Origin: Marivivens donghaensis
GTDB taxonomy: Bacteria; Pseudomonadota; Alphaproteobacteria; Rhodobacterales; Rhodobacteraceae
Length of the DNA: 64,000 bases
Direction of reading: 5' to 3'
Assembly: GCF_023541015.1 (NCBI RefSeq)
Contig: NZ_JALNPR010000003.1
Location: 248,001 to 312,000, forward strand
Of this stretch, positions 47,416 to 56,393 are shown piece after piece; position 1 is the stretch's first letter; every line of letters begins with the position of its first letter. Position numbers and translations under genes: made by a program. Below the pieces are notes generated by a model. It worked only from the letters and a program-made list of their open reading frames with translations. It was not told where the DNA came from and searched no databases.

Positions 47416-48909
47416 ATGACCGCTGCACCTACTCCGACCCATACGGGGTCGACACGACTTATTATTGCATCCATCGGGGTGCTTTTGCTGCTTGCCGCAC
47501 TTGACCAAACTATCGTTTCCACCGCCCTGCCGACCATCGTTGCCGACCTTGGCGGGCTAGAGCACCTCAGCTGGGTCGTAACGGCCTATATGCTGGCCTC
47601 GACCGTTGTTGCGCCGCTCTATGGCAAAATTGGTGACCTTTATGGACGCCGAAATACGGTGTTCGTCTCGGTTGGTCTGTTCCTCTTCGGCTCCGCGCTC
47701 TGCGGACTTGCCAATTCGATGACCTTCCTGATCCTCGCCCGTGCGCTTCAGGGCCTTGGCGGTGGCGGCCTTTTTGTCCTAGCCCTCTCTGTCATCGGCG
47801 ATGTGATCCCGCCCCGCGACCGCGCAAAGGTGCAGGGCATCTTTGCCGCCGTGTTCTCTATGTCCTCTGTGATCGGGCCACTGATTGGTGGCTGGTTCGT
47901 CGAAGCCTTCACCTGGCACTGGATTTTCTACATCAACATCCCGTTCGGCGCTGCTGCGGTCGCTGGCTTTGCGATGGCGTTCAAACCGACCGGACGTCGG
48001 GTCAAGCACTCTATCGACTGGTGGGGGGCTGCAACCCTCTCGGTCGCGCTGGCATCGCTGACGCTGGCAACATCGCTGGGTGGCAACACAATCGCATGGA
48101 ACAGCCCGACCTTTATCGGACTCATTGCCCTCTCGCTCATCAGCACCATCGCGTTTGTCTACATTGAATCCCGCGCAGCAGAGCCGATCCTGCCGTTGAA
48201 ACTGTTCAAGCTGAACGTGTTTTCGACGACCTCTGCGATCAGCTTTATCATCGGCGCGGCGATGTTCGGCTCTGTCACCTTCCTGCCGATCTACCTGCAA
48301 ATCGCAAAAGGCGTCTCCCCGACCGTATCGGGCCTTATGCTGATCCCAATGACCTTTGGCATCCTGCTCGGCTCGACCACCTCGGGCCGCTGGATGGGCA
48401 AAACAGGGAAATACCGCATCCTGCCGATCATTGGCGCGGTCTTTATCGTGCTCGGAATGATCGCCCTGTCGACCATCGACCAATACACCTCGACGCTTCG
48501 GTTCAGCCTGTCGCTCGCCACGTTTGGCCTCGGCATGGGGACAACATTCCCTGTTCTGACCACCGCCGTGCAAAACGCTGTGCCGCGTGAAACCTTGGGC
48601 ACCGCAACGGCGGCAGGCCTGATGTTCCGTCAGGTCGGTGGGTCGCTCGCGGTCGCTGCATTCGGCGCCCTCTTTGCGGCACGTATGGCGGCAGGCCTCG
48701 GCACGACAGTCGAATTCAACGGTGAGATCGGCCCGCAAATGTTGCACGGGCTGCCCGAGGAAGCACGCGGTTTGGTCGCGGATAGCGTTGTGAACGCGAT
48801 CCACCCGATCTTTTGGATTGCGGCCTCATTGGGTGTGATTGCCTTCGCGCTCTCCCTGCTGATGAAGGAAATCCCCCTCCACAACCGTCAGGCCCCAGTG
48901 TCAGAATAA
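47416..48909 (+). CDS. DHA2-family (14-helix) multidrug MFS exporter
   Basis: 497 residues. About 14 membrane helices as in EmrB/QacA/LfrA-type drug:proton antiporters. DHA2 motif ALDQTIVSTALPTI near 30-43, motif A GKIGDLYGRR near 74-83 and motif C-like GGGLFVLALSVIGDVIPPRDR near 117-137. No EmrA-type periplasmic partner is adjacent, so it probably acts alone in the inner membrane. Likely repressed by the divergent MarR protein. Start at the ATG 47416 after GGAGCTCC. Confidence 0.92.
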   Translation: MTAAPTPTHTGSTRLIIASIGVLLLLAALDQTIVSTALPTIVADLGGLEHLSWVVTAYMLASTVVAPLYGKIGDLYGRRNTVFVSVGLFLFGSALCGLANSMTFLILARALQGLGGGGLFVLALSVIGDVIPPRDRAKVQGIFAAVFSMSSVIGPLIGGWFVEAFTWHWIFYINIPFGAAAVAGFAMAFKPTGRRVKHSIDWWGAATLSVALASLTLATSLGGNTIAWNSPTFIGLIALSLISTIAFVYIESRAAEPILPLKLFKLNVFSTTSAISFIIGAAMFGSVTFLPIYLQIAKGVSPTVSGLMLIPMTFGILLGSTTSGRWMGKTGKYRILPIIGAVFIVLGMIALSTIDQYTSTLRFSLSLATFGLGMGTTFPVLTTAVQNAVPRETLGTATAAGLMFRQVGGSLAVAAFGALFAARMAAGLGTTVEFNGEIGPQMLHGLPEEARGLVADSVVNAIHPIFWIAASLGVIAFALSLLMKEIPLHNRQAPVSE

Positions 48910-48928
48910 TCGATTATTTTACGCAAAA

Positions 48929-48950
48929 GATATGTTATCGCTAACATATC
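48929..48950. promoter_or_regulatory. LacI-type operator upstream of pyc
   Basis: GATATGTTA-TCGC-TAACATATC, a 22-bp near-perfect palindrome with the TGTTA-x-CG-x-TAACA core of LacI-family operators, 73 bp before the pyruvate carboxylase start. Confidence 0.55.
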
Positions 48951-49022
48951 GTCAAAAAAGCTGTTTACGCAGCCGCAGAATCTTTCTACACCTTTGCTGC
49001 ATCTGCAAAGGAGTGCCCGACT

Positions 49023-52000
49023 ATGGCCGAGTTCAAAAAGATTCTGATCGCCAACCGTGGTGAAATCGCGATCCGCATTATGCGGGCCGCGAACGAGATG
49101 GGGAAAAAGACCGTTGCGGTCTACGCCGAAGAAGACAAACTCGGCCTTCACCGTTTTAAGGCTGACGAAGCCTACCGCATTGGCGAGGGACTGGGCCCAG
49201 TTGCCGCCTACCTCTCTATTGATGAGATGATCCGCGTCGCCAAAATGTCCGGCGCGGACGCCATCCACCCCGGCTACGGCCTTCTGTCGGAAAACCCCGA
49301 TTTCGTTGATGCATGTGATCGCAACGGCATCACCTTTATTGGCCCCAAAGCGAAAACCATGCGCGAGTTGGGCGATAAGGCCAGCGCACGCAAGGTCGCG
49401 ATGGAGGCAGGCGTTCCCGTCATTCCAGCGACCGAAGTTCTGGGCGAAAACATGGATATCATCCGTGTTCAGGCCGCCGAAGTTGGCTACCCGTTGATGC
49501 TCAAGGCATCGTGGGGTGGCGGCGGTCGCGGCATGCGCCCGATCATGAACGAAGCAGAGCTCGAGGAAAAAGTCCGCGAAGGTCGCCGCGAAGCCGAGGC
49601 CGCCTTTGGCAATGGCGAAGGCTATCTGGAAAAGATGATTCTGCGTGCCCGCCACGTCGAGGTGCAGATCCTCGGCGATAAAAAGGGCAACATTTATCAC
49701 CTCTGGGAACGCGACTGTTCGGTTCAGCGCCGCAACCAAAAGGTCGTCGAACGCGCCCCTGCCCCGTATCTGTCGGCCACGCAGCGTGAACGCCTGTGTA
49801 ACTTGGGCAAGAAAATCTGCGAACACGTGAACTACGAATGCGCAGGCACCGTCGAATTCCTGATGGATATGGATTCGGGCGAATTCTACTTCATCGAGGT
49901 GAACCCCCGCGTTCAGGTGGAACACACCGTCACCGAAGAAGTCACAGGTATCGACATCGTTCGTGCGCAAATCCTGATCGCCGAAGGGAAATCCATCGTC
50001 GACGCAACGGGCTGTGCTTCGCAATATGACGTGCAACTCGACGGCCACGCGCTCCAGTGCCGCGTCACGACCGAAGACCCGTCGAACAACTTTATCCCTG
50101 ACTACGGTCGCATCCAGACCTACCGTTCGGCAACAGGTCCGGGCATCCGGCTGGACGGCGGCACCGCCTATTCGGGCGCGGTAATCACCCGATACTACGA
50201 CTCGCTTCTGACGAAAATCACCGCACGCGCACCAACCCCCGAAATGGCGATTGCGCGGATGGACCGTGCCCTCCGCGAATTCCGTATCCGCGGCGTATCC
50301 ACGAACATCGAGTTTGTGATCAACCTGCTAAAGCACCCGACGTTCCTGAACTACGAATACACGACAAAGTTCATCGACACGACGCCAGAGCTGTTCCAGT
50401 TCAACAAACGCCGCGACCGTGCGACCAAAATCCTGACCTATATCGCGGACATCACCGTGAACGGTCACCCTGAAACCGCTGGTCGCGCGAAACCACATGC
50501 AGAACTGAAAGCACCAAAGCCCCCTGTCCTGCCCGGCAAAGGTGAAGTTCAGAGCGGCACGCGCCAAATCCTCGACCAATTCGGTCCAGAGGCGATTGCC
50601 GACTGGATGCACCAGCAAAAGCAACTTCTGATCACCGACACGACCATGCGTGACGGCCACCAGTCCTTGCTGGCGACCCGTATGCGGTCGATCGACATGA
50701 TCAAGGCAGCACCTGCCTATGCGCAAAACATGTCTGGCCTCTTCTCGGTCGAATGTTGGGGTGGTGCGACGTTCGACGTGGCCTACCGCTTCTTGCAGGA
50801 ATGCCCATGGCAGCGTCTGCGCGATATCCGCGCTGCGATGCCGAACATCATGACCCAGATGCTGCTCCGTGCGTCAAACGGCGTTGGCTACACGAATTAC
50901 CCTGACAACGTTGTGCAGGAATTCGTGCGTCAGGCTGCCATCTCTGGCGTCGATGTGTTCCGCGTGTTCGACAGCCTTAATTGGGTTGAAAACATGCGCG
51001 TTGCGATGGACGCGGTTATTGATGCTAAAAAGGTCTGCGAAGGCACGATTTGCTACACAGGTGACCTGCTCGATCCGAACCGTTCGAAGTATGACCTGAA
51101 ATACTACGTCGGTATGGCCAAAGAGCTCGAAGCCGCTGGCGCGCATGTTCTTGGCCTCAAGGACATGGCGGGCTTGCTGAAACCATCCGCTGCAACCGCT
51201 CTGGTCACTGCACTGAAACAAGAGGTCGGTCTGCCGATCCACTTCCACACCCACGACACCTCGGGCGCATCGATCGCGACCGTTCTAGCGGCGTCGGCAG
51301 CGGGTGTCGACGTTGTGGACGCGGCAATGGACGCCTTCTCTGGCGGCACATCGCAGCCGACCTTGGGCTCTATCGTTGAGGCACTCAAAGGCTCTGACCG
51401 CGATACAGGCCTCGACATCGCGTCGATCCGTGAGTTGTCGAACTATTGGGAACAGGTGCGCGCGCAATACACCGCCTTCGAATCTGGCCTCCAATCGCCA
51501 GCCTCCGAAGTCTACCTGCACGAAATGCCGGGCGGTCAGTTCACCAACCTCAAGGCACAGGCACGCAGCCTCGGCCTAGAGGACCGTTGGCACGAGGTCG
51601 CGCAGGCCTATGCCGACGTGAACATGATGTTCGGCGACATCGTCAAAGTGACCCCATCCTCCAAAGTTGTCGGCGACATGGCCCTCATGATGGTGTCCCA
51701 AGGTCTGACCAAAGATCAGGTTCAGGACCCGACCACCGACGTGGTCTTCCCCGACTCGGTCGTCGACATGATGAAAGGCAGCCTCGGCCAACCTCCGGGT
51801 GGCTGGCCTGCCGCGATCCAGACCAAAGTGCTCAAGGGCGACACGCCGATCACCGACCGTCCGGGTAAACACCTTGCTCCGATTGACCTCGATGAAAAGC
51901 GGGCAGAGCTGACCGCTCTCTTGGATGGTAAAAAGATCGATGATGAGGATCTCAACGGCTACCTGATGTATCCCAAGGTCTTCCTTGATTACATGGGTCG

Positions 52001-52469
52001 CCACCGCACCTACGGCCCTGTTCGCACGCTGCCGACACGCACGTTCTTCTACGGTATGGACGCAGGCGAAGAGATCAGCGCAGAGATCGATCCGGGCAAA
52101 ACGCTGGAAATCCGCCTGCAAGCCGTAGGCGACATGGATGAGAACGCCGAAGTGAAGGTGTTCTTTGAAATCAACGGCCAGCCGCGCACCATCCGCGTTC
52201 CAAACCGTGCTGTCACCGCGACGAAAGCAAGCCGCCCGAAAGCCGAGGCAGGCAACCCGAACCACATCGGCGCACCGATGCCGGGTGTGGTCGCGACTAT
52301 CGCGGCCCAAGCTGGCAAAGAGGTCAAAGCGGGCGACCTCCTGCTCACCATCGAAGCGATGAAGATGGAGACAGGGATTCACGCCGACCGCGATGCCGTG
52401 GTCAAAGCGGTTCACGTCACGGCGGGCGGACAGATCGACGCCAAGGATCTGTTGATCGAGTTCGAATAA
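49023..52469 (+). CDS. pyc: Pyruvate carboxylase
   Basis: 1148 residues, a single-chain enzyme converting pyruvate, bicarbonate and ATP to oxaloacetate (anaplerosis/gluconeogenesis). Domains in order: biotin carboxylase (1-450) with an ATP-grasp and the GGGGRGM loop near 162-168; carboxyltransferase (about 530-800) starting at TTMRDGHQS near 540; allosteric/tetramerisation region; and a biotinyl domain with biotinylated Lys1114 in EAMKMET. An AAAGGAG ribosome site precedes the ATG. A LacI-type palindrome in the promoter suggests carbon-source control. A terminator follows. Confidence 0.97.
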   Translation: MAEFKKILIANRGEIAIRIMRAANEMGKKTVAVYAEEDKLGLHRFKADEAYRIGEGLGPVAAYLSIDEMIRVAKMSGADAIHPGYGLLSENPDFVDACDRNGITFIGPKAKTMRELGDKASARKVAMEAGVPVIPATEVLGENMDIIRVQAAEVGYPLMLKASWGGGGRGMRPIMNEAELEEKVREGRREAEAAFGNGEGYLEKMILRARHVEVQILGDKKGNIYHLWERDCSVQRRNQKVVERAPAPYLSATQRERLCNLGKKICEHVNYECAGTVEFLMDMDSGEFYFIEVNPRVQVEHTVTEEVTGIDIVRAQILIAEGKSIVDATGCASQYDVQLDGHALQCRVTTEDPSNNFIPDYGRIQTYRSATGPGIRLDGGTAYSGAVITRYYDSLLTKITARAPTPEMAIARMDRALREFRIRGVSTNIEFVINLLKHPTFLNYEYTTKFIDTTPELFQFNKRRDRATKILTYIADITVNGHPETAGRAKPHAELKAPKPPVLPGKGEVQSGTRQILDQFGPEAIADWMHQQKQLLITDTTMRDGHQSLLATRMRSIDMIKAAPAYAQNMSGLFSVECWGGATFDVAYRFLQECPWQRLRDIRAAMPNIMTQMLLRASNGVGYTNYPDNVVQEFVRQAAISGVDVFRVFDSLNWVENMRVAMDAVIDAKKVCEGTICYTGDLLDPNRSKYDLKYYVGMAKELEAAGAHVLGLKDMAGLLKPSAATALVTALKQEVGLPIHFHTHDTSGASIATVLAASAAGVDVVDAAMDAFSGGTSQPTLGSIVEALKGSDRDTGLDIASIRELSNYWEQVRAQYTAFESGLQSPASEVYLHEMPGGQFTNLKAQARSLGLEDRWHEVAQAYADVNMMFGDIVKVTPSSKVVGDMALMMVSQGLTKDQVQDPTTDVVFPDSVVDMMKGSLGQPPGGWPAAIQTKVLKGDTPITDRPGKHLAPIDLDEKRAELTALLDGKKIDDEDLNGYLMYPKVFLDYMGRHRTYGPVRTLPTRTFFYGMDAGEEISAEIDPGKTLEIRLQAVGDMDENAEVKVFFEINGQPRTIRVPNRAVTATKASRPKAEAGNPNHIGAPMPGVVATIAAQAGKEVKAGDLLLTIEAMKMETGIHADRDAVVKAVHVTAGGQIDAKDLLIEFE

Positions 52470-52476
52470 GAAAACG

Positions 52477-52506
52477 ACGGGCGCCTTCGGGCGCCCGTTC
52501 TGTTTT
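52477..52506 (+). terminator. pyc terminator
   Basis: Stem ACGGGCGC / GCGCCCGT with a CTTCGG loop, then TTCTGTTTT. Confidence 0.8.
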
Positions 52507-52596
52507 CGGAAAAAGTTGGAAAAATTTCGTGGTGACCTTCATTTTCCTCTTGCAGCCCCCCGCGCCTTTTCATATCTCACGCCCACTGACACGGAA

Positions 52597-52671
52597 GCGG
52601 GCGTAGCTCAGGGGTAGAGCATAACCTTGCCAAGGTTAGGGTCGGGCGTTCGAATCGCCTCGCCCGCTCCA
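52597..52671 (+). tRNA. tRNA-Gly(GCC), copy 1
   Basis: Acceptor GCGGGCG / CGCCCGC, D-arm with AGCTCA and GGTAGAGC, anticodon loop TTGCCAA (GCC), T-arm GTTCGAATC, discriminator T and encoded CCA. Identical to the second copy. Confidence 0.95.
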
Positions 52672-52689
52672 AGTCGGTCCATAACGGAA

Positions 52690-52764
52690 GCGGGCGTAGC
52701 TCAGGGGTAGAGCATAACCTTGCCAAGGTTAGGGTCGGGCGTTCGAATCGCCTCGCCCGCTCCA
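52690..52764 (+). tRNA. tRNA-Gly(GCC), copy 2
   Basis: Same 75-base sequence as the first copy, 18 bp after its end. The flanking ACGGAA is also repeated, giving a 93-bp tandem unit. Confidence 0.95.
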
Positions 52765-52780
52765 AAATGGACCACCAAAC

Positions 52781-52809
52781 AGGACGCCCTCGGGCGTCCT
52801 TTTGTTTTT
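52781..52809 (+). terminator. Terminator after the tRNA-Gly pair
   Basis: Eight-bp stem AGGACGCC / GGCGTCCT followed by TTTTGTTTTT. Confidence 0.85.
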
Positions 52810-52869
52810 CAGTGCTTGGCCTACCCCCTGCCCCGCCGTATAAGGCCCTCGTAAGCGAACGGAGGCCCC

Positions 52870-53457
52870 ATGCGCACCGCAAAGATCTCGAGAAAAACTG
52901 CCGAAACGTCGATTGAAGTCGAACTGAACCTCGACGGCAAAGGCACCTATGACAACCAAACTGGCGTTGGGTTCTTTGACCACATGCTCGACCAGTTGTC
53001 GCGTCACTCGCTGATCGACATGACCATCCGCGCCAAAGGCGACTACCACATCGACGATCACCACACCGTCGAGGACACAGGCATCGCTATCGGTCAGGCA
53101 CTGGTTCAGGCACTGGGCGACAAAAAAGGCATCAACCGTTACGGCCACTTTGCGCTGGCGATGGATGACACGCAGGTGCGTGCCGCTCTCGATCTGTCGG
53201 GTCGGTCGTTCCTTGTCTGGAACTGCGATTTCCCGTCCCAGAAAATCGGCACCTTTGACACCGAACTCGTTCGCGAATTCTTTCAGGCGCTTGCGCTGCA
53301 CGGTGGCATCACTCTGCACATTGACCTTGTGCACGGCGTGAACAGCCACCACATCGCAGAGTCTGCGTTCAAAGCGGTCGCAAAATCACTGCGCATGGCT
53401 GTAGAGACCGATCCGCGCATGGCAGGTAGCCTTCCGTCGACCAAAGGCGCCCTATGA
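52870..53457 (+). CDS. hisB: Imidazoleglycerol-phosphate dehydratase
   Basis: 195 residues, the monofunctional dehydratase of histidine synthesis. The manganese-binding motifs are [12 protein letters not shown] near 36-47 and [11 protein letters not shown] near 62-72, with the second repeat [10 protein letters not shown] near 160-169. The ATG at 52870 follows GGAGGCCCC. Its last bases overlap hisH by 4 bp, so the two are coupled. Confidence 0.96.
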   Translation: MRTAKISRKTAETSIEVELNLDGKGTYDNQTGVGFFDHMLDQLSRHSLIDMTIRAKGDYHIDDHHTVEDTGIAIGQALVQALGDKKGINRYGHFALAMDDTQVRAALDLSGRSFLVWNCDFPSQKIGTFDTELVREFFQALALHGGITLHIDLVHGVNSHHIAESAFKAVAKSLRMAVETDPRMAGSLPSTKGAL

Positions 53458-54095
53458 GCCTGATCGCGCTTGTAGATTACGACAGCGGCAACCTTCACTC
53501 GGCTCACAAGGCCTTTGAACGGATGGCGCATGAAGCGGGGCGTGGCACGGTCGTTGTCACCTCCGAACCCGATGTTGTGGCCAAAGCGGATCGCATTGTC
53601 CTTCCGGGTGATGGTGCGTTCCCCGCTTGCCGCAAGGCGCTCAGCGATATGGGCGGTCTGGCCGAAGCGATTGTCGAAGCGGTGGAAAAGGACGGCAAAC
53701 CCTTCCTTGGCATCTGCGTCGGCATGCAGATGCTCGCCACGATTGGTCACGAATACGAAGAAACCGCAGGGTTCGATTGGATCAGCGGCGAGATCGTTAA
53801 GATCACCCCAGCGGACGCCACGCTCAAGGTACCGCATATGGGATGGAATGATCTGGTGATCGACACCCCCCACCCCGTGCTCGACGGCATAAAAACGGGC
53901 GACCACGCTTATTTCGTGCACTCCTACCACATGAAAGTCAGCGACCCCGCCCAGCGGATCGCCCATGTGGATTACGCAGGCGACATCACCGCGATTGTGG
54001 GCCGCGACAACGTGGTCGGAACCCAGTTCCACCCAGAAAAGTCCCAAGCGACAGGGCTACGGCTCATCGCGAACTTCCTGAACTGGAAGCCATGA
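53454..54095 (+). CDS. hisH: Imidazole glycerol phosphate synthase, glutaminase subunit
   Basis: 213 residues. Class I glutamine amidotransferase that feeds ammonia to HisF. Catalytic triad: Cys88 in GICVGMQ, and His193 and Glu195 in QFHPEKS. The ATG overlaps the hisB stop. A terminator follows at once. The cyclase partner hisF is not found in the window, and hisA lies 550 bp further on beyond a convergent gene. Confidence 0.96.
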   Translation: MSLIALVDYDSGNLHSAHKAFERMAHEAGRGTVVVTSEPDVVAKADRIVLPGDGAFPACRKALSDMGGLAEAIVEAVEKDGKPFLGICVGMQMLATIGHEYEETAGFDWISGEIVKITPADATLKVPHMGWNDLVIDTPHPVLDGIKTGDHAYFVHSYHMKVSDPAQRIAHVDYAGDITAIVGRDNVVGTQFHPEKSQATGLRLIANFLNWKP

Positions 54096-54096
54096 A

Positions 54097-54127
54097 AAAG
54101 GGCGCCTTGCGGCGCCCTTTCGTTTTT
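54097..54127. terminator. Bidirectional terminator between hisH and DUF2147
   Basis: Ten-bp stem AAAGGGCGCC / GGCGCCCTTT with a TTGC loop. A T run follows on the plus strand, and the reverse complement also ends in T residues, so it serves both convergent genes. Confidence 0.85.
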
Positions 54128-54512
54128 ACTGACGCATCCACGTGCCGCCATTGCGGCAGATCATGAGAACGCATCCATTCACCTCAAGCGTATCTCCGCT
54201 CAGCACGAGTTTGGAGTTGTAGACCTTATCGCGGTCTGGGGACCAAACCTTACCAGAATAGGTGCCGTCACCGTTCGCAACGGTTTCATAGATGATCTGA
54301 CGGCCGATGTTCTCGGATGCCATTTCAGCGCCCGCGCTATCAAACGACTTGATCAGGGTTCCGCAGAGTTGCTCACCGCAAGGTGCAACCGAAATCAGGC
54401 CAGAGTTGCCGTTATCATCCGCAACCGTGCGCCACGTTCCCTCGAGCGGATCGGCCAGAGCCGCGCCCGTAAATCCCAGTACAGCGATCGCCGCCAGTGC
54501 TAGTGTCTTCAT
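54126..54512 (-). CDS. Secreted DUF2147 protein
   Basis: 128 residues from the ATG at 54512, with GGAGG 7 bp upstream. Signal peptide of about 20 residues ending Ala-Ala-Leu-Ala, then a lipocalin-like DUF2147 domain starting DPLEGTW and containing CGEQLCGTL and a closing GGTW. Two Cys pairs (CGEQLC and GCVLMIC) may form disulfides. Periplasmic; function unknown. Confidence 0.85.
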   Translation of the reverse strand: MKTLALAAIAVLGFTGAALADPLEGTWRTVADDNGNSGLISVAPCGEQLCGTLIKSFDSAGAEMASENIGRQIIYETVANGDGTYSGKVWSPDRDKVYNSKLVLSGDTLEVNGCVLMICRNGGTWMRQ

Positions 54513-54645
54513 GTCTTCCTCCCATGTTCTCGTTGCGATTAGCCTGCTCATCATGACCGATTCCAATCAAGTCTGACGTTGGGTTCGTTGCAATTCTGGC
54601 CTCTCCGTGGTTAAGGACAGGCAAACAGACAAACGGGTGCCCGCT

Positions 54646-55368
54646 ATGATCCTCTATCCTGCTATCGACCTCAAAGACGGCAATGCCGTGCGCCTCTACA
54701 AAGGTGAAATGGATCAAGCCACGGTATTCAACGAAAACCCCGCTGCACAAGCGCTGGAGTTCGTGAACGCTGGCTGCGAATGGCTGCACCTCGTGGACCT
54801 GAACGGCGCCTTCGCGGGCGAACCCGTGAACGCGGCCCCCGTCGAAGAAATCCTCAAACAGTGCAAGGTCCCTGCCCAGCTCGGTGGTGGTATCCGCGAT
54901 ATGGCAACGATCGAACGCTGGTTGGACAAGGGCCTGACCCGAGTGATCCTCGGCACCGTTGCCGTCGAAAACCCTGATTTGGTGCGCGAAGCCTGCAAGG
55001 CCTTCCCCGGTCACGTGGCCGTCGGCATCGACGCCCGCAACGGCAAGGTCGCGACCAAAGGCTGGGCCGAAGAAACCAACGTCAATGTCATCGACCTCGC
55101 CCGTTCGTTCGAGGACGCAGGCGTGTCGGCTATCATCTACACCGACATCAACCGCGACGGCGCGATGCAAGGCCCGAACGTCGAAGCCACAGCCGAGCTT
55201 GCTAACGCTATGTCAATCCCAGTGATCGCCTCTGGCGGCGTGTCCTCGCTCGACGATTTGCGGAACCTAAAAAACTGCGGCGCAGCACTAAACGGCGCAA
55301 TCTCTGGCCGCGCGCTCTATGACGGCGCGATTGATCTGGGCGAAGCGCTGAAGGTTCTTAAGGGGTGA
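54646..55368 (+). CDS. hisA: Phosphoribosylformimino-5-aminoimidazole carboxamide ribotide isomerase
   Basis: 240 residues. Amadori rearrangement of ProFAR in histidine synthesis; beta/alpha barrel. N-terminal catalytic Asp in YPAIDLKDG (residues 4-12), QLGGGIRD near 78-85 and the C-terminal YTDINRDGA near 164-172 with the second catalytic Asp, then ASGGVSS near 193-199. The open frame runs back to 54607, but the ATG at 54646 begins the barrel as in the family. Confidence 0.95.
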   Translation: MILYPAIDLKDGNAVRLYKGEMDQATVFNENPAAQALEFVNAGCEWLHLVDLNGAFAGEPVNAAPVEEILKQCKVPAQLGGGIRDMATIERWLDKGLTRVILGTVAVENPDLVREACKAFPGHVAVGIDARNGKVATKGWAEETNVNVIDLARSFEDAGVSAIIYTDINRDGAMQGPNVEATAELANAMSIPVIASGGVSSLDDLRNLKNCGAALNGAISGRALYDGAIDLGEALKVLKG

Positions 55369-55397
55369 TTGGCACAGCCAACAAAGGCCGCGTCTAA

Positions 55398-55691
55398 ATG
55401 CGGTGGCTCTACGGCATATGGATCGCTTTGATCGCCCTGTGCCTGAGCCCTATCGCCGTGCTGACTTGGGTTGGCTGGTTCGCTGACAAACACGGCTGCA
55501 CCGTCACTGAAAACGCGACATTCCCGTGTATCGTGGACGGTTACGATTGGGGACCGACACTGGCGGGGTGGAGCCTGTCGGGCTGGATGCTGATCGTAAC
55601 ATTGCCGCTGGCCGCCCTACTCACCGCAGGCTTGGTCCTGACAGCGATCATCCACTTTATCCTGCGTAGACGGCGCGACGCAAAGCGCTGA
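55398..55691 (+). CDS. Small membrane protein of unknown function
   Basis: 97 residues: membrane helix 1 (about 5-27), a loop of about 25 residues with two Cys (GCTVTENATFPC), membrane helix 2 (about 62-88) and an Arg/Lys-rich tail, placing the tail in the cytoplasm. The two Cys could form a disulfide in the periplasmic loop. It follows hisA by 29 bp and could be cotranscribed; no family recognised. Confidence 0.6.
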   Translation: MRWLYGIWIALIALCLSPIAVLTWVGWFADKHGCTVTENATFPCIVDGYDWGPTLAGWSLSGWMLIVTLPLAALLTAGLVLTAIIHFILRRRRDAKR

Positions 55692-55743
55692 GCGAGCCCA
55701 CTACCCAAAGGTTGGATATGGGGGGCATTGCCCCCACGATCCC

Positions 55744-56253
55744 TTACTTCTTTTTGACGAATTGGGTCAGGATCACGATCCGCTGACCTTCAACGCGGCC
55801 TTCGATATGGCCTGCGTTATCAGGCACCAGCGAAATGTTCCGCACAGCCGTGCCACGTTTCGCGGTAAAGCCCGCACCTTTCACAGGAAGGTCCTTGATC
55901 AAGGTCACCGTGTCGCCGTTCGCCAGAACAGTGCCGTTGCTGTCTTTGTGCACAACGTCGCTGGCCTCAGCAATGCCAGCCTCGGCCCATGCTTGAACCT
56001 CAGGATCGAGGTAAACACCGTCGAGCACGTCATTCGCCCATGCCGCATCCAGTGCCTTGAGCACGCGGAAAGCCGCAACCTGCACCGCTGGGGTTTCAGA
56101 CCAGATCGCGCCGTTCAGGCACTGCCAATGCGGGGCATCGGTCGGGGTGCCAGACAGACCTTCAGCGCAGGTCGCACAGAGCGCAATGGTGTCCTCACGC
56201 GGAGAAATTGTGATTTCGGTGGTGTCAGCGGCACCGCAAAACTCGCAAGTCAT
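55744..56253 (-). CDS. PhnA-domain protein
   Basis: 169 residues. N-terminal zinc ribbon with Cys3, Cys6, Cys26 and Cys29; C-terminal PhnA/YjdM-type beta barrel with DSNGTVLANGDTVTLIKDLPVKG near 104-126. Despite the name the family is not shown to degrade phosphonates; the function is unknown. No phn genes nearby. Stand-alone, followed on the opposite side by a terminator of the acyl-CoA synthetase gene. Confidence 0.85.
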   Translation of the reverse strand: MTCEFCGAADTTEITISPREDTIALCATCAEGLSGTPTDAPHWQCLNGAIWSETPAVQVAAFRVLKALDAAWANDVLDGVYLDPEVQAWAEAGIAEASDVVHKDSNGTVLANGDTVTLIKDLPVKGAGFTAKRGTAVRNISLVPDNAGHIEGRVEGQRIVILTQFVKKK

Positions 56254-56327
56254 AATGACATCCTTTTTCTAAAACTTGCGCCGCTTATCTGCCCCTTGTC
56301 TGGTCAAGTCTACTATCTAGAACCCGC

Positions 56328-56368
56328 AAAAACGAAAATGGCAGCGCCGAAGGTTCGACACTGCCATT
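56328..56368 (-). terminator. Terminator of the acyl-CoA synthetase gene
   Basis: Stem AATGGCAG / CTGCCATT continued inward by wobble-containing TGTCG / CGGCG, then TTCGTTTTT on the minus strand. Confidence 0.75.
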
Positions 56369-56393
56369 CTGTTCAATCAACACGTGTCGATCT

